In this document: positions 12,391 through 29,455 of the stretch, piece by piece
How positions within the stretch are numbered: position 1 is the stretch's first letter
Layout: each line of letters begins with the position of its first letter
Assembly (NCBI GenBank): GCA_905221605.1
Contig: CAJNDS010002106.1
Location: 284,501 to 348,500 of the forward strand
DNA: 64,000 nucleotides
Origin: Symbiodinium natans
Lineage: Eukaryota > Sar > Dinophyceae > Suessiales > Symbiodiniaceae
Reading direction: 5' to 3'
Notes under the pieces: generated by a model
Told to the model about the DNA's origin: nothing
The model's database searches: none
The model's input: the letters and a program-made list of their open reading frames with translations, nothing else
Made by a program: the position numbers and the translations under genes

Positions 12391-12738
12391 TCGGGGAAAA
12401 GGAAATTCACCATGGCCCACTTTTGAAGCCGAAATTCACCGTTGCCCACTTTTGAGGCCAGGAAAGTCACCGTTGCCCACTTTTGAGGCCAGGAAAGTCA
12501 CCGTTGCCCACTTTTGAAGCCAGGAAAATCACCGTTGCCCACTTTTGAGGCCAGGAAAGTCACCGTTGCCCACTTTTGAGGCCAGGAAAATCACCGTTGC
12601 CCACTTTTGAGGCCAGGAAAGTCACCGTTGCAGGAAAGTCACCGTTGCCCACTTTTGAGGCCAGGAAAGTCACCGTTGCCCACTTTTGAGGCTGCCCACG
12701 TTTGAGGCCGAAAATCACCGTTGCCCACTTTTGAATTA
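12391..12738. repeat. 31-bp minisatellite, about 11 copies
   Basis: Tandem unit containing CACCGTTGCCCACTTTTGA followed by GGCCAGGAAAGT. Copies are nearly identical except for one truncated unit near 12625 and a rearranged 3' end. Confidence 0.9.
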
Positions 12739-12863
12739 GGGTTTAAATTCATTATGATAGAGAGGTTTAGGGTTTGGGTTCTAGACCACTGGTGTAAGGT
12801 GATTGCCGGTACAGCTAGAGGCTACAGGTCTGGGGTTCAGGGTAGTTCAGGGTTGAACCACAG

Positions 12864-17619
<4,756 letters not shown>

Positions 17620-17628
17620 CCCTAAACC

Positions 17629-17900
17629 CTAAACCCTAAACCCTAAACCCTAAACCCTAAACCCTAAACCCCAAATCCGACAACAAGCCTTCCCTCGGCG
17701 CAAGGAAGAGGCGGGCGGCGACGCGGAGCGGGGACTCCTAGTCAAGGGCAGGGAGTAGGGTTTAGGGTTTTAGGGCTTTAGGGCTTTAGGGCTTTAGGGC
17801 TTTAGGGCTTTAGGGTTTGGGTTTAGGGTTTAGGGTCTAGGGTCTAGGGTCTAGGGTTTAGGGTTTAGGTTTTAAGTTTGTTTTTTAGGGTTTAGGGTTT
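17629..17900. repeat. CCCTAAA and TTTAGGG tracts around a basic island
   Basis: Two opposite telomeric tracts flank 17680-17751. That island could encode a short Arg-rich terminal exon (ARKRRAATRSGDS, stop at TAG), but it joins no chain with certainty. Confidence 0.5.
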
Positions 17901-17984
17901 AGGCCTTTAGAGTTTGTTCGGGCTTCGGGATATGAATTTAAGCCCCTCTCCTACGAGTCCCACATGCCACCGCGCCCTATCTCT

Positions 17985-18455
17985 CACTGGCCCAAAACTC
18001 AAGGAAATTAGAAGTTGAAACTTTCAGAATCAACTACCTTGTAAGAACCCCAAAAATTGAAAAGTTGGGTTTTGAGCCAGCAAGATCTATGCTGGCGAGA
18101 CGGTTCTTATAGAGGAGATCCCTGCTAAAGATGGCCAAACAATATGGGGCGTATCCCCGGACAGTTCACTCCAAACTAAGTTCTCTCGGAGGTCTGTCAG
18201 GGGTTGTCTAATTAGGGGAAGATATGGAAGATTGTCCCCTAAATCCTGAGCCTCCTGGCCACAACACCCCCCCCCCCCCCCCAAAAAAAAAAAAAAAACC
18301 TTCCCAACGTCCCCCCAACAAAAATGACGACGCGAGTAAGCTTGACAGTGACTTGCACATTCAACACTTATCACAGTGATAAGTTATCACTGAGCCCTGG
18401 CAAACCGATGTGCATTCCTAACCCTAAATCCTAAACCCGAAACCCTAAACCCTAT
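17985..18455. other. Repeat-derived spacer
   Basis: 17988-18050 repeats a sequence also at 13641-13700 (AGAAGTTGAAACTTTCAGAA). The rest holds homopolymer runs and unassigned unique sequence. Confidence 0.5.
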
Positions 18456-18457
18456 TA

Positions 18458-20245
18458 ATGCTCCTGCGATCCACACTGACACTGTGCTCGGAGGCAATGC
18501 TGCTGCGCCGCGTCTGCTCAAGGTAAGCTGCAGGTTAAGGGGGTTGAGGGTTTAGGGTTGGTTTAGGGTTTAGGGGGTCTTGGGGCTTAAGGGTTTTTGT
18601 TGCCGCCCGCACTTGCTGCTTAGGATTTCGTTTTACGGTTGAGGGCTTTAGGGTTTACGGCTTAGAGCTTGAGTTCTTCTTTTTAGTAGGGCCCTAGAGT
18701 ACCACACGCATGAAAGACGTTTAGGGCCTACTGAGCATAGGAGAAAGATGTGGTGGAAAGTCTTCAAACCCTAAAAACCCTAGACACTAAACCCTAAACC
18801 CTAAACCCCACGTGGGCGGGTTCGGTTCGCTCTGCATCGGACAACGCTCGAATCTGAGGAAGGGGGAGACCCGAAGTCTGTAAGGTTTTTGGATTTAGGG
18901 TCTATAGGGTTCAAAGGGTTTATAGGGGTTCATAGAGTTTATAGGGTTTATCGGATTTATAGGGTTCATAGGGTTTATAGGGGTTCATAGAGTTTATAGG
19001 GTGGGTCTTTTCGGGGTTACAGGGGTTGTAGGGTTTCTAGGACTTACAGGGTTTATAGGGGTTCTAGGGCTCGTGTCCGGTGGCTGTAGGGTTTCGGGTT
19101 TAGGGGTTAGGGTGCCAAGGCACGATCCACTTCTTCATGTTCTTGCTGAGGTTGCGCTCGGCGCGGAAGTGGAGGTTCTTGGCGCTCCTGCTCAGCATAC
19201 GGGATGTTAATGTTTAGGGTTTAGGGTTTAGGCTTTAGGGCTTAGGGCTTAGGGTTTAGGGCTTAGGGTTCATGGGTACTTATGACCCTGAGGCACTAAG
19301 GACACTTGTTTAAGGGTCTTCGGGGCCCAAAAACCTTCTTTAAAAACCTTTTTGGGCTATTTTGAAGTTTCAGGAAACCGAACCGCAAACCGGAACCGAA
19401 CAGCCAGGAACCGCACGCACGAAGGAACCGTGTGAACCGTGAACCGCCGAAACCGCGACAAACACGAACCGCCATGGAACCGAACCTGAAGCCAAGGCCT
19501 CCAGCCTCCAGCCCCTCCTCCAGCTCCTCCAGCCCTCCATCCCCTTCAGCCCCTTTAGAGCCCCCTTTAGAGCCCCCTTTAGAGCCCCCTCCAGCCCCTC
19601 CAGCCCCTCCAGCCCCTCCAGCCCCTCCAGCCCTGGAGAGGGGCTGGAGAGGGGCTGGAGGCGGGCTGGAGAAACTGGGGCATCCGGCTGAGGGGCTAAA
19701 AAAAACTGGAGCGGCTGAGGGGGGAGGGGGCTGTGCAGGCTGGAGGGGCTGGAGGGAGGGTGGGAGAGGGGCTGGAGGTGGAGGGAGGGGTGGGGGCAAG
19801 AACCGAAACGAACCGAACCGCAAACCGCAGCGAACCGCTTGAACCGGAACCGTTCCAGACTATGTACGCCAAAACCGAACCGAACCTAAACGAACCGTGG
19901 CCTTACTGAAGTTTGCTTACCTAAGAATCCTCTAAGTTCATTATAGCCTACAAAAGAGGCAGGCTTTGGGCTCTTAAGGTAGGGTCTACAGGGTTTAGGG
20001 TCCAGGTTTAGGGCTTGGGGTTGAGGGTTCAAAACGCGAACCCCTAAACCCTAAACCCCAAGCCCTAATCCTGCCCGGCCTCTCCGCGTGGCGCTTGCGC
20101 ATGAGGCGGTGCAGTTGCTTGATTGGCTCCCTGATTTAGGGCTAAGGGCTTAGGGCTTAGGGTTGAGGGTTTAGGGCTGAATAAGCAGCACGGTTTGTAG
20201 GCCAAGAATAGTAACCCCGAGAAAACTCCAGCAAGCAACCCCTAG
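18458..20245 (+). CDS. Candidate 104-aa protein, six exons, presequence-like N-terminus
   Basis: Exons 18458-18522, 18690-18759, 18859-18879, 19151-19194, 20063-20132 and 20201-20245 (TAG) sum to 315 nt, exactly 105 codons, with continuous phase. The start MLLRSTLTLCSEAMLLRRVC is Arg/Leu/Ser-rich and lacks acidic residues except one Glu, so a mitochondrial presequence is possible. Next come a basic stretch (HTHERRLGPTEHRRKMWWK), an LGAEVEVLGAP segment and RVALAHEAVQLLDWLP. Donors GTAAGC (18523) and GTAAGG (18880) are good; 19195 would be GC and 20133 GA followed directly by TTTAGGG. Introns carry telomeric tracts and an AACCG/CTCC low-complexity block. No family recognised. Antisense readings of the same islands are also open, which lowers confidence. 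Confidence 0.45.
19378..19895. repeat. Palindromic GC-rich low-complexity block
   Basis: AACCG-type repeats (19378-19450 and 19799-19890) flank CTCC/AGCC repeats that turn into GGAG/GGCT repeats at about 19632. The whole block could fold back on itself. It lies in the intron 19195-20062 and explains the open Pro- and Gly-rich frames on both strands. Confidence 0.75.
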
Positions 20246-20279
20246 ACCCCTCGACCCTCAACGCCAAGACCTACTCGGA

Positions 20280-20405
20280 GGTTCACGGTACTCTTTTTAA
20301 ACAATTATAACTCTACTAATATCTGTACCTATAACCATATTACGGCACTTAAAGGGCTTATAAGTGGGTTATAAGTACAGTTATACATGGGTTAATATGT
20401 ACAGT
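20280..20405. mobile_element. MITE family 2 copy
   Basis: Inverted termini around AATTATAACT...TACAGTTATA with the internal motif CTTATAAGTGGGTTATAAGT. Other copies: 33270-33400 (degenerate), 37566-37685 and 62083-62213; part copies near 33435 and 33522. Confidence 0.7.
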
Positions 20406-20710
20406 ACCATAAACCTTCAAGTATAAACCCTAATCCCCAACCCCTATACCCTGTAACACTTAAGGGCCCATACTTCACAAACCTTAAGGGAGGTCAGGCA
20501 CCATATTCAGGGACCATGCAACTGCCCTTAAACATTTGCCAAAACCCAAACCTTACCAGCAGATGAGTCCCACCGTAAGCCCTAAATACCTGAAACTTCA
20601 AGAGATCCAACCAAACCCTAAGTGCCTGAAACTTCAAGAGATCTTGAATCTCTGGTCTTCTTTGTATGTCGGGCTTAGGGTTTAGGGATGTTTTCGGCAT
20701 CTGAACCGAC

Positions 20711-21613
20711 ATGTTTGGGTGTGCGGATTGCATTGTCATCCACTTATCCCCTACGAGCCTCTCATGAGAGCCAAGCCCTAAACCCCTGAAGACAGAAAAA
20801 CTGGGCCCTAAACTGGAGGCAAAGAAGGTATCAAAGGACGGTTTGAGGTGGGTCGTTCCTGTTTGTCAAAGCATCTTACAAAGAGTCAGGGTTTTTTGCC
20901 ACCCGCCTAGCAGACCCCCTCTGGGATCACTCCGCAGGGAACAGTCGTGGATACGAGGTTTCAGGAAAGTTCAGGGTTTTAGGGTTTAGGGTTTTAAGGT
21001 TTGGGGTTCTGGAGTTTAGGGTTTTAGGCTTTTCTGAGTTTCTTTTGCCACTCGCCAGAGCATAGGCTTACGGTGTAGAGTTGTGTGACATGGGCTTAGG
21101 GTTTAGGGTTGTGTAACCCTACCCTAAACCCTAAACCCTAAACCCTAAACCCTAAACCCTAAACCCTAAAACCTAAACCCTCTGAAGGAAAAACGACCCG
21201 CCTGAAACCGGAAGACCTAAAGTGCCCAGGGTTTAGGGTTTAGGGTTTAGGGTTTAGGGTTTAGGGTTTAGGGTTTAGGGTTTAGGGTTTAGGGTTTAGG
21301 GTTTAGGGCTAGCGATGTAGTAGTACTTATGACAAGGATTGCTTAACAATCATATGAACCAGGATGAAAATGACCTGCACCTTCCACCTTAGGTGGATGA
21401 TTATGGGCCATCGCTGTGGCTGCTTTCAGGGTCCTGGTTTGCTTGTTCTTCGCAGGAAGTTGGGGTTAGGAATGCAGGGAGTTTAGGGTCCAAAGCTTAG
21501 GGTTCAGGGTCTTAAACCCTAAGCCCTATAAGCCCTAAGCCCTAAACGCTAAGCCCAAAACCCTAAACCTGTAGTTTACGAAGCCTCACATGGTGGTACG
21601 AAAGGTGCCTTAG
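20711..21613 (+). CDS. Candidate 90-aa protein, seven exons
   Basis: Exons 20711-20734 (ATG), 20792-20840 (EKLGPKLEAKKVSKD), 20911-20957 (DPLWDHSAGNSRGYE), 21059-21072 (14-nt microexon), 21188-21221 (KNDPPETGRPK), 21393-21458 (VDDYGPSLWLLSGSWF) and 21575-21613 (FTKPHMVVRKVP, TAG) sum to 273 nt, 91 codons, in continuous phase. All donors are GT. The intron 21222-21392 holds a TTTAGGG array and 21073-21187 a CCCTAAA array. The short first exon is the weakest part. Protein unrecognised. Confidence 0.42.
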
Positions 21614-22045
21614 CAATTAGAACAAGGTTGTGGGGGGGGCCATTATGGTACAATTATGGGGACCATGACCATATATAAGGGAGTGCCATTAGTAAATGAT
21701 CCGACCCCAAGACTACTGCCCTTCAGCATGCCAAGTGGCCTGTCAAAGTAACGAACGCACTTCCGAAATCAGAGCCGCTCAGACCCAGTGAGGGAAGAAA
21801 AAACAACTCCTCCTAGCTGGCAATGTATCTTGGGATGTTCCCCCCCGTATACTAACAGTCCTTAATAGGGATGATAATCCCCCCCCCCCCCCCCCCCCCC
21901 CCCCCCGTGTGCAGCTTAAATAGGGTCTATTTGGAAGCTGAGACTCGTATTTTAAAGAGGAAATAAGGCCCCAAAACGTATGCTTATTCACAAAAGCCAT
22001 CTGCCAAATAGACCCTGTTGTCGTTTCTGGGGGTTCTGGGGCAAG
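21614..22045. other. MITE fragments after the candidate gene
   Basis: Half copy of MITE family 1 (21829-21900, ending in poly-C) and a ~110-bp palindromic element (21908-22018) with arms AATAGGGTCTATTTGG and CCAAATAGACCCT. The same arm recurs at 29585-29612. Confidence 0.6.
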
Positions 22046-25000
22046 GAACTAAATAATTTAAATAATTTAAATCCGAAAGGGGCGTTTCGGATTTAAATTA
22101 TTTAAATTATTTAATTCTGGGAAGGGGGGGGGGCCTGGTCGGGCCTGGCCCGCCCCCCTTTTCGGATTTAAATTCTTTAGATTATTTAAATTATTTAGAT
22201 TATTTAAATTATTTAAATTATTTAAATTATTTAATTCCGGGGGGGGAATTAAATAATTTAAATCCGAACCCCCCCTTTCGGATTTAAATTATTTAAATTA
22301 TTTAATTCCCCCCCCCCAGAATTAAATAATTTAAATAATTTAAATAATTTAAATAATTTAAATAAATTAAATCCGAAAAGGGGGGGGCCAGGCCCGGGCC
22401 CCCCCCCCCTTCCCAGAATTAAATAATTTAAATAATTTAAATCCGAAAGGGGCGTTTCGGATTTAAATTATTTAAATTATTTAATTCTGGGAAGGGGGGG
22501 GGGCCTGGTCGGGCCTGGCCCCCCCCCCTTTTCGGATTTAAATTATTTAAATTATTTAAATTATTTAAATTATTTAAATTATTTAAATTATTTAAATTAT
22601 TTAATTCCGGGTGGGGGAATTAATAATTTAAATAATTTAAATCCGAACCCCCCCTTTCGGATTTAAATTATTTAAATTATTTAATTCCCCCCCCCGGAAT
22701 TAAATAATTTAAATAATTTAAAGAATTTAAATAAATTAAATCCGAAAAGGGTGGGGCCAGGCCCGGGCCCCCCCCCCCTTCCCAGAATTAAATAATTTAA
22801 ATAATTTAAATCCGAAAGGGGCGTTTCGGATTTAAATTTTTTAAATTATTTAATTCTGGGAAGGGGGGGGAGCCTGGTCGGGTCCGGCCCCCCCCCCTTT
22901 TCGGATTTAAATTATTTAAATTATTTAAATTATTTAAATTATTTAAATTACTTAATTCCGGGGGGGGAATTAAATAATTTAAATAATTTAAATCCGAACC
23001 CCCCCTTTCGGATTTAAATTATTTGAATTATTTAATTCCCCCCCCGGAATTAAATAATTTAAATAATTTAAATAATTTAAATATTTTAAATAATTTAAAT
23101 AATTTAAATAATTTAAATAATTTAAATAATTTAAATAATTTAAATAACTTAAATAAATTAAATCCGAAAAGGGGGGGGCCAGGCCCGGGCCCCCCCCCCC
23201 CTCCCAGAATTAAATAATTAAAATAATTTAAATCCGAAAGGGGCGTTTCGGATTTAAATTATTTAAATAATTTAATTCTGGGAAGGGGGGGGGCCTGGTC
23301 GGGCCTGGCCCGCCCCCCTTTTCGGATTTAAATTATTTAAATTATTTAAATTATTTAATTCCGGGGGGGGGGGGGGGGGAATTAACTAATTTAAATAATT
23401 TAAATCCGAACCCCCCCTTTCGGATTTAAATATTTAAATTATTTAATTTCCCCCACCGGAATTAAATAAATAAATTTAAAATTTAAATAATTTACATAAT
23501 TTAAATAATTTAAATAATTTAAATAAAAAGGGGGGGGGGGGCCAGGCCCGGGCCCCCCCCCCCTTCCCAGAAGTAAATAATTTACATAATTTAAATCCGA
23601 AAGGGGCGTTCCGGATTTAAATTATTTAAATTATTGAATTCTGGGAAGGGGGGGGGCCTGGTCGGGCCTGGCCCCCCCCCCTTTTCGGATTCAAATTATT
23701 TAAATTATTTAAATTATTTAAATTATTTAAATTATTTAATTCCGGGGGGGGGAATTAAATAATTTAAACAATTTAAATCCGAACCCCCCCTTTCGGATTT
23801 AAATTATTTAAATTATTTAATTCCCCCCCCGGAAGTAAATAATTTAAATAATTTAAATAATTTAAATAATTTTAATAATTTAAATAATTTAAATCCGAAA
23901 AGGGGGGGGGCCAGGCCCGGGCCACCTCCCCCCTTCCCAGAATTTAATAATTTAAATAATTTAAATCCGAAAGGGGCGTTCCGGATTTAAATTGTTTAAA
24001 TTATTTAATTCTGGGAAGGGGGGGGGGCCTGGTCGGGCCTGGCCCCCCCCCCCCCTTTTCGGATTTAAATTATTTACATTATTTAAATTATTTAATTCCG
24101 GGGGGGGGAATTAAATAATTTAAATAATTTAAATCCGAACCCCCCCTTTCGGATTTAAATTATTTAAATTATTTAATTCCACCCCCGGAATTATTTAATT
24201 TAAATAATTTAAATAAATTAAATCCGAAAAGGGGGGGGGCCAGGCCCGGGCCCCCTCCCCCCTTCCCAGAATTAAATAATGTAAATAATTTAAATCCGAA
24301 AGGGGCGTTCCGGATTTAATATGTTTAAATTATTTAATTCTGGGAAGGGGGGGGGCCTGGTCGGGCCCGGCCCCCCCCCCTTTCGGATTTAAATTGTTTA
24401 AATTATTTAAATTATTTAAATTATTTAATTCCGGGGGGGGGAATTAAATAATTTAAATCCGAACCCCCGCTTTCGGATTTAAATTATTTAAATTATTTAA
24501 TTCCCCACCCCGGAATTAAATAATTTAAATAATTTAAATAATTTAAATCCGAAAAGGGGGGGGGGCCAGGCCCGGGCCCCCTCCCCCCTTCCCAGAATTA
24601 AATAATTTAAATAATTTAAATCCGAAAGGGGGGGGTTCGGATTTAAATTATTTAAATTATTTAAATTATTTAATTCCCCCCCCGGAATTAAATAATTTAA
24701 ATAATTTAAATAATTTAAATCATTTAAATAATTTAAATAATTTAAATCCGAAAAGGGGGGGGGCCAGGCCCGGGCCCCCTCCCCCCTTCCCAGAATTAAA
24801 TAATTTAAATAATTTAAATCCGAAAGGGGCGTTCCGGATTTAAAATATTTAAATTATTTAATTCTGGGAAGGGGGGGGGCCTGGTCGGGCCCGGCCTCCC
24901 CCCCTTTTCGGATTTAAATTGTTTAAATTATTTTATTTATGTAAATTATTTAATTCCGGGGGGGGATTTAAATAATTTAAAATTTAAATAAATTAAATCC

Positions 25001-25480
25001 GAACCCCCGCTTTCGGATTTAAACTATTTAAATTATTTAAATTATTTAAATTATTTAAATTATTTAAATTATGTAAATTATTTAATTCCGGGGGGGGGGG
25101 GGAAATTAAATAATTTAAAATCCGAACCCCCCTTTCGGATTTAAATTATTTAAATTGTTTAATTACCCACCCCGGAATTTTAAATAATTTAAATAATTAA
25201 ATAAATTTTAAATATTTTAAATAATTAAATAAAAATAATTTAAATAATTTGAATAATTAAATAATTTAAATCGAAAAGGGGGGGGGGCAGGGGAGGGGCC
25301 GGGGGGGAGGGCAGGGGGGGGGGGGGGGGCAAGGGGGGGGGGGGGGGGGGGCCTGGTCGGGCCTGGCCCCCCCCCCCCCTTTTCGGATTTAAATTATGTA
25401 AATTATTTACATTATTTAAATTATTTAATTCCGGGGGGGAATTAAATAATTTAAATAATTTAAATCCGAATCCCCCCCTT
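22046..25480. repeat. Palindromic AT/GC satellite, ~9 units of 340-420 bp
   Basis: Each unit alternates AATTTAAATAATT-type tracts with poly-G/poly-C junctions and the marker GGGGCGTTTCGG or GGGGCGTTCCGG (about 22079, 22449, 22819, 23239, 23604, 23964, 24301, 24826). Unit halves are inverted copies, giving nested palindromes. The Asn-Leu repeat frame at 23023 is an artefact. Confidence 0.9.
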
Positions 25481-26548
25481 TCACTGGTGGTCCCTAAGAT
25501 CTTGGGCCCAGTTTTTGCTCCAAAGAGTCAAATCGCAAGCCCTGGTCCCTAAGATTTTGGGTTCAAATTTTGCCCCAAAGAGTCAAATCGCAAGCCCTGG
25601 TCCCTAAGATTTTGGGTTCATTTTTTGCTCCAAAGAGTGACATCGCAAGCCCTGGTCCCTAAGATCTTGGGCCCAGTTTTTGCTCCAAAGAGTCAAATCG
25701 CAAGCCCTGGTCCCTAAGATTTTGGGTTCATTTTTTGCCCCAAAAAGTGACATCGCAAGCCCTGGTCCCTAAGATCTTGGGCCCAGTTTTTGCTCCAAAG
25801 AGTCAAATCGCAAGCCCTGGTCCCTAAGATTTTGGGTTCATTTTTTGCTCCAAAAAGTGACCTCGCAAGCCCTGGTCCCTAAGATCTTGGGCCCAGTTTT
25901 TGCTCCAAAGAGTCAAATCGCAGGCCCTGGTCCCTAAGATTTTGGGTTTAATTTTTGCTCCAAAGAGTCAAATCACAAGCCCTGGTCCCTAAGATTTGGG
26001 GCCCAGTTTTTGCTCCAAAGAGTCAAATCGCAAGCCCTGGTCCTTAAGATTTTGGGCGCATTTTTTGCTCCAAAGAGTAGCATCGCAAGCCCTGGTCCCT
26101 AAGATTTTGGGCCCAGTTTTTGCTCCAAAAGGTCAAATCGCAAGCCCTGGTCCCTAAGATTAATTTTGGGTTCAATTTTTGCTCCAAAGAGTAACATCGC
26201 AAGCCCTGGTCCCTAAGATTCTGGGCTCATTTTTTGCGCCAAAGAGTAAAATCCCTAAGATGTTGGGGTCAATTTTTGTTTCAAAGAGGCCAATGGCAAG
26301 CGTCCCTAAGATTTCGGGGTCGATTTGTGCTCCACGGAGTCAAATCGCAAGCCATGGTCCCTAAGATTTTGGGCCCAGTTTTTGCCCCAAAAGGTGAAAT
26401 CGCAAGCCGTGGTCCCTAAGATTTTGGGTTCAATTTTTGCTCCAAAGAGTAACATCGCAAGCCCTGGTCCCCAAGATTTTGGAATCGATTTTTGCTCCAA
26501 GGAGTCAGATCGCAAGCCCTGGCCCCTAAAATGTTGGGCTCAATTTTT
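25481..26548. repeat. 55-bp tandem array with dimeric higher-order structure
   Basis: About 19 copies of a unit with CCCTGGTCCCTAAGAT and TTTTTGCTCCAAAGAGT. In the left half two variants alternate (GGGCCCAG versus GGGTTCAT types), giving a 110-bp dimer. Plus-strand frames remain open over parts of it without other coding evidence. Confidence 0.9.
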
Positions 26549-27242
26549 GCCTTTCCCTTCTCTTATTCTGCTTCCTTTGAACTGATAAAACACAAGAAAG
26601 GAACTCATATGATAAAGCAGTGGAAGGGAAAGGGGGATGACTCCCTGCGCGGGGACCTTTCCATAATACTCCATCATATTCCTCCTCTCGGCCTATCTCT
26701 TCTGTTCCTTTCCTTACCCTTCTCTTCTTCTGCTTCCTTTGAACTGATAAAACACAAAAAAGGAACTCATATGATAAAGCAGTGGAAGGGAAAGCAGAGG
26801 GTGACGCCCTGCGCGTGGACCTTTCCATAATACTCCATCATATTCCTCCTCTCGGCCTATCTCTTCTGTTCCTTTCCTTACCCTTCTCCTTCTCATAGTT
26901 CTCCCTTTTTGTTTTTCTCATTTCGAAAAGAAAGAGGGAAGGGAGAAACAAGGGAGAGAGAATAGATAACGAAGAGTGCCATCTTCTCTGCGCCTTGTTT
27001 TGTCTCTCCCTCTTCTCTATTCGTCTGTCTTCTATTCTTTTCTTTGCTCTTCCCATTAAATATGCAATCCTTGGTATCTCTCCTCTCTCCTTCTCTCTTC
27101 CTGCAACAGATGTGCTTTTGGGTCGTTTTCTGCATCTTCAAGCGAGAAAAAAGGACACCCAAAGGAAAACACTGAGGGTGCCCCCTTTGCGCGTTTGAAG
27201 ACACAGAAGGCGATTAAAAGGGACGCCCAGCTGATGCTCATG

Positions 27243-27287
<45 letters not shown>

Positions 27288-28211
27288 CCCTACATATGGG
27301 CGATGGAACGGGTGTCCATTTCAATCGTTTTCTGCATCTTCAAGAGAAAAACGACACCCCACAAGAAGGAAAAGTAACATAAGAGATAGGGAGGGAAATT
27401 GACCCTTTCCTCCCTTCTTATCTGCTATTTTTCTTATTCGCTTCAAAAAAGCAACATAAGGGAAACGGGATTTCCTGAAGAGGAGAGAGGGAACCTATCT
27501 GTGAAAAGCAAGAATGGTTTTTTCTAGTTCGAAAGGGAATAGGGAGAGACAAGGGAGAGATGATATGTACAGCTTTGCGCCTTATTTTGTGATTCCGTCT
27601 CCTTGCTTCCTGTCTCTTCTATTCCTTGCAGCACGCTTCGAGAAACATAGCATCCTTGTTATCTTTCCTCTCTCACTTCCCTTTCCCTTCTCTTCTTCTG
27701 CTTCCTTTGAACTGATAAAACACAAGAAAGGAACTCATATGATAAAGCAGTGGAAAGGTAAGCAGAGGGTGACGCCCTGCGCGTGGACCTTTCCATAATA
27801 CTCCATCATATTCCTCCTCTCGGCCTATCTCTTCTGTTCCTTTCCTTACCCTTCTCCTTCTCATAGTTCTTCCTTTTTGTTTTTCTCATTTCGAAAAGAA
27901 AGAGGGAAGGGAGAAACAAGGGAGAGAGAATAGATAACGAAGAGTGCCATCTTCTCTGCGCCTTGTTTTGTCTCTCCCTCTTCTCTATTCATCTGTCTTC
28001 TATTCTTTTCTTTGCTCTTCCCATTAAATATGCAATCCTTGGTATCTCTCCTCTCTCCTTCTCTCTTCCTGCAACAGATGTGCTTTTGGGTCGCTTTCTG
28101 CATCTTCAAGCGAGAAAAAAGGACACCCAAAGGAAAACACTGAGGGTGCCCCCTTTGCGCGTTTGAAGACACAGAAGGCGATGAAAAGGGACGCCCAGCT
28201 GATGCTCATGA

Positions 28212-28277
<66 letters not shown>

Positions 28278-29440
28278 CCCTACATATGGGCGATGGAACG
28301 GGTGTCCTTTTCAATCGTTTTCTGCATCTTCAAGAGAAAAAGGGACACCCCACAAGAAGGAAAAGTAGCATAAGAGATAGGGAGGGAAATTGAAGAACTC
28401 CTCATTTTACTTAGTCATTCCCTTTCCTCTCTTCTTATCTGCCCATTTTCTGTGCGACTTGTTTTGTCTCTCCATCTTCTCCCTCCATCTCTCTTCTAGT
28501 CTTTTCTTTGCTCTTCCCATTGAAATGCAACCCTTTTTATCTCTCCTCTCTTCTTCTCTCTCCCTCCTCTTCTCCTGTTCCCCTCTAAACGACAAAAACG
28601 CAAGAAAGGAAGAATAAGAGGGGAATGGAGGCCCTGTTCCTTTCTTCTCCTCTTTCAATGGATGGGGGAAGTGGGCGGAGTTGGCTCCTTGCCCGTACAC
28701 CCTCCCCATGCTTCAGCAAACCCCTCCTCTCGCCCTATCGCCTCTGTTCTTTTCCTTGTGCCCAAACGGAAAACGAAAACGGGCTCCTTTATATGTTCAT
28801 TGTCCTTCCTTTGGTTTTTTATTTCACAGGGAAAAGAACCAGAGAAGAGAAAGATAAGAACGAGAGGTGAGATGAAAACGGCACCATCTTCTCTTTGCCC
28901 TTTTTTTGCACCTCCCTCTCCTGTCTTCATTTCTCTTCCACTCTTTTTCCATTGCTCTTCCCATAATATTGCATTCCTTTTGATAACTCACAGGAAATTA
29001 AAATGGCCTCCTTGTTGTCTCTCCTCTCTCAATTCCCTTTCAATTCTCTCCTTCTGTTTCCTTTTAACTTTAACTGATAAAACACAAGAAAGGAGCTTGT
29101 AAAATCAAGCAGTGGAAGGGTAAGCAGAAGGTGACTCCTTGTGCGTGGACCTTTGCCGTACTTCATCATACCCCTCTTTTCGGCCTATCTCTTCGGCTCT
29201 TTTCCTAACCCTTCTTCTTTTCATCTTTCTTTTTGTTTTTCTCATTTCGAAAAGACAGAGGGAACGGAGAGATAAGAGAGACAGGATAGATAAAGCAGAG
29301 TACCATCTTCTTTGCGCCTTGTTTTGTCTCTCCCTCTCCTTTATTCATCTCTCTTCTATTCTTTTCTTGGCTCTTCCCATGAAAATTGTGTTCCTCTTAT
29401 CTCTCCCTCCTTCTATCCCTTCTCTTCTCCTGTTCACGAG
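26549..29440. repeat. Pyrimidine-rich segmental duplication, 968-bp period
   Basis: The block 26711-27380 recurs at about 27680-28350 with an offset of 968 bp. A marker near CTTTGCTCTTCCCATTAAAT occurs at 27042 and 28010, and as divergent forms at 28508, 28955 and 29366. Two (CT)n tracts of different length (27245-27284 and 28212-28274) differ between the two copies. I see no gene, and open frames here are low complexity. Confidence 0.85.
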
Positions 29441-29455
29441 AGCCTTCGACTTTAG

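Noticed and set aside
25481-26548. CRISPR-like array
   Set aside because: Repeats are contiguous 55-bp tandem units with no unique spacers, in a eukaryotic context.
26525-29102. Many 60-146 codon frames
   Set aside because: They are Ser/Leu/Phe- or Arg/Glu/Lys-rich readings of duplicated pyrimidine-rich DNA with no splice or codon evidence.
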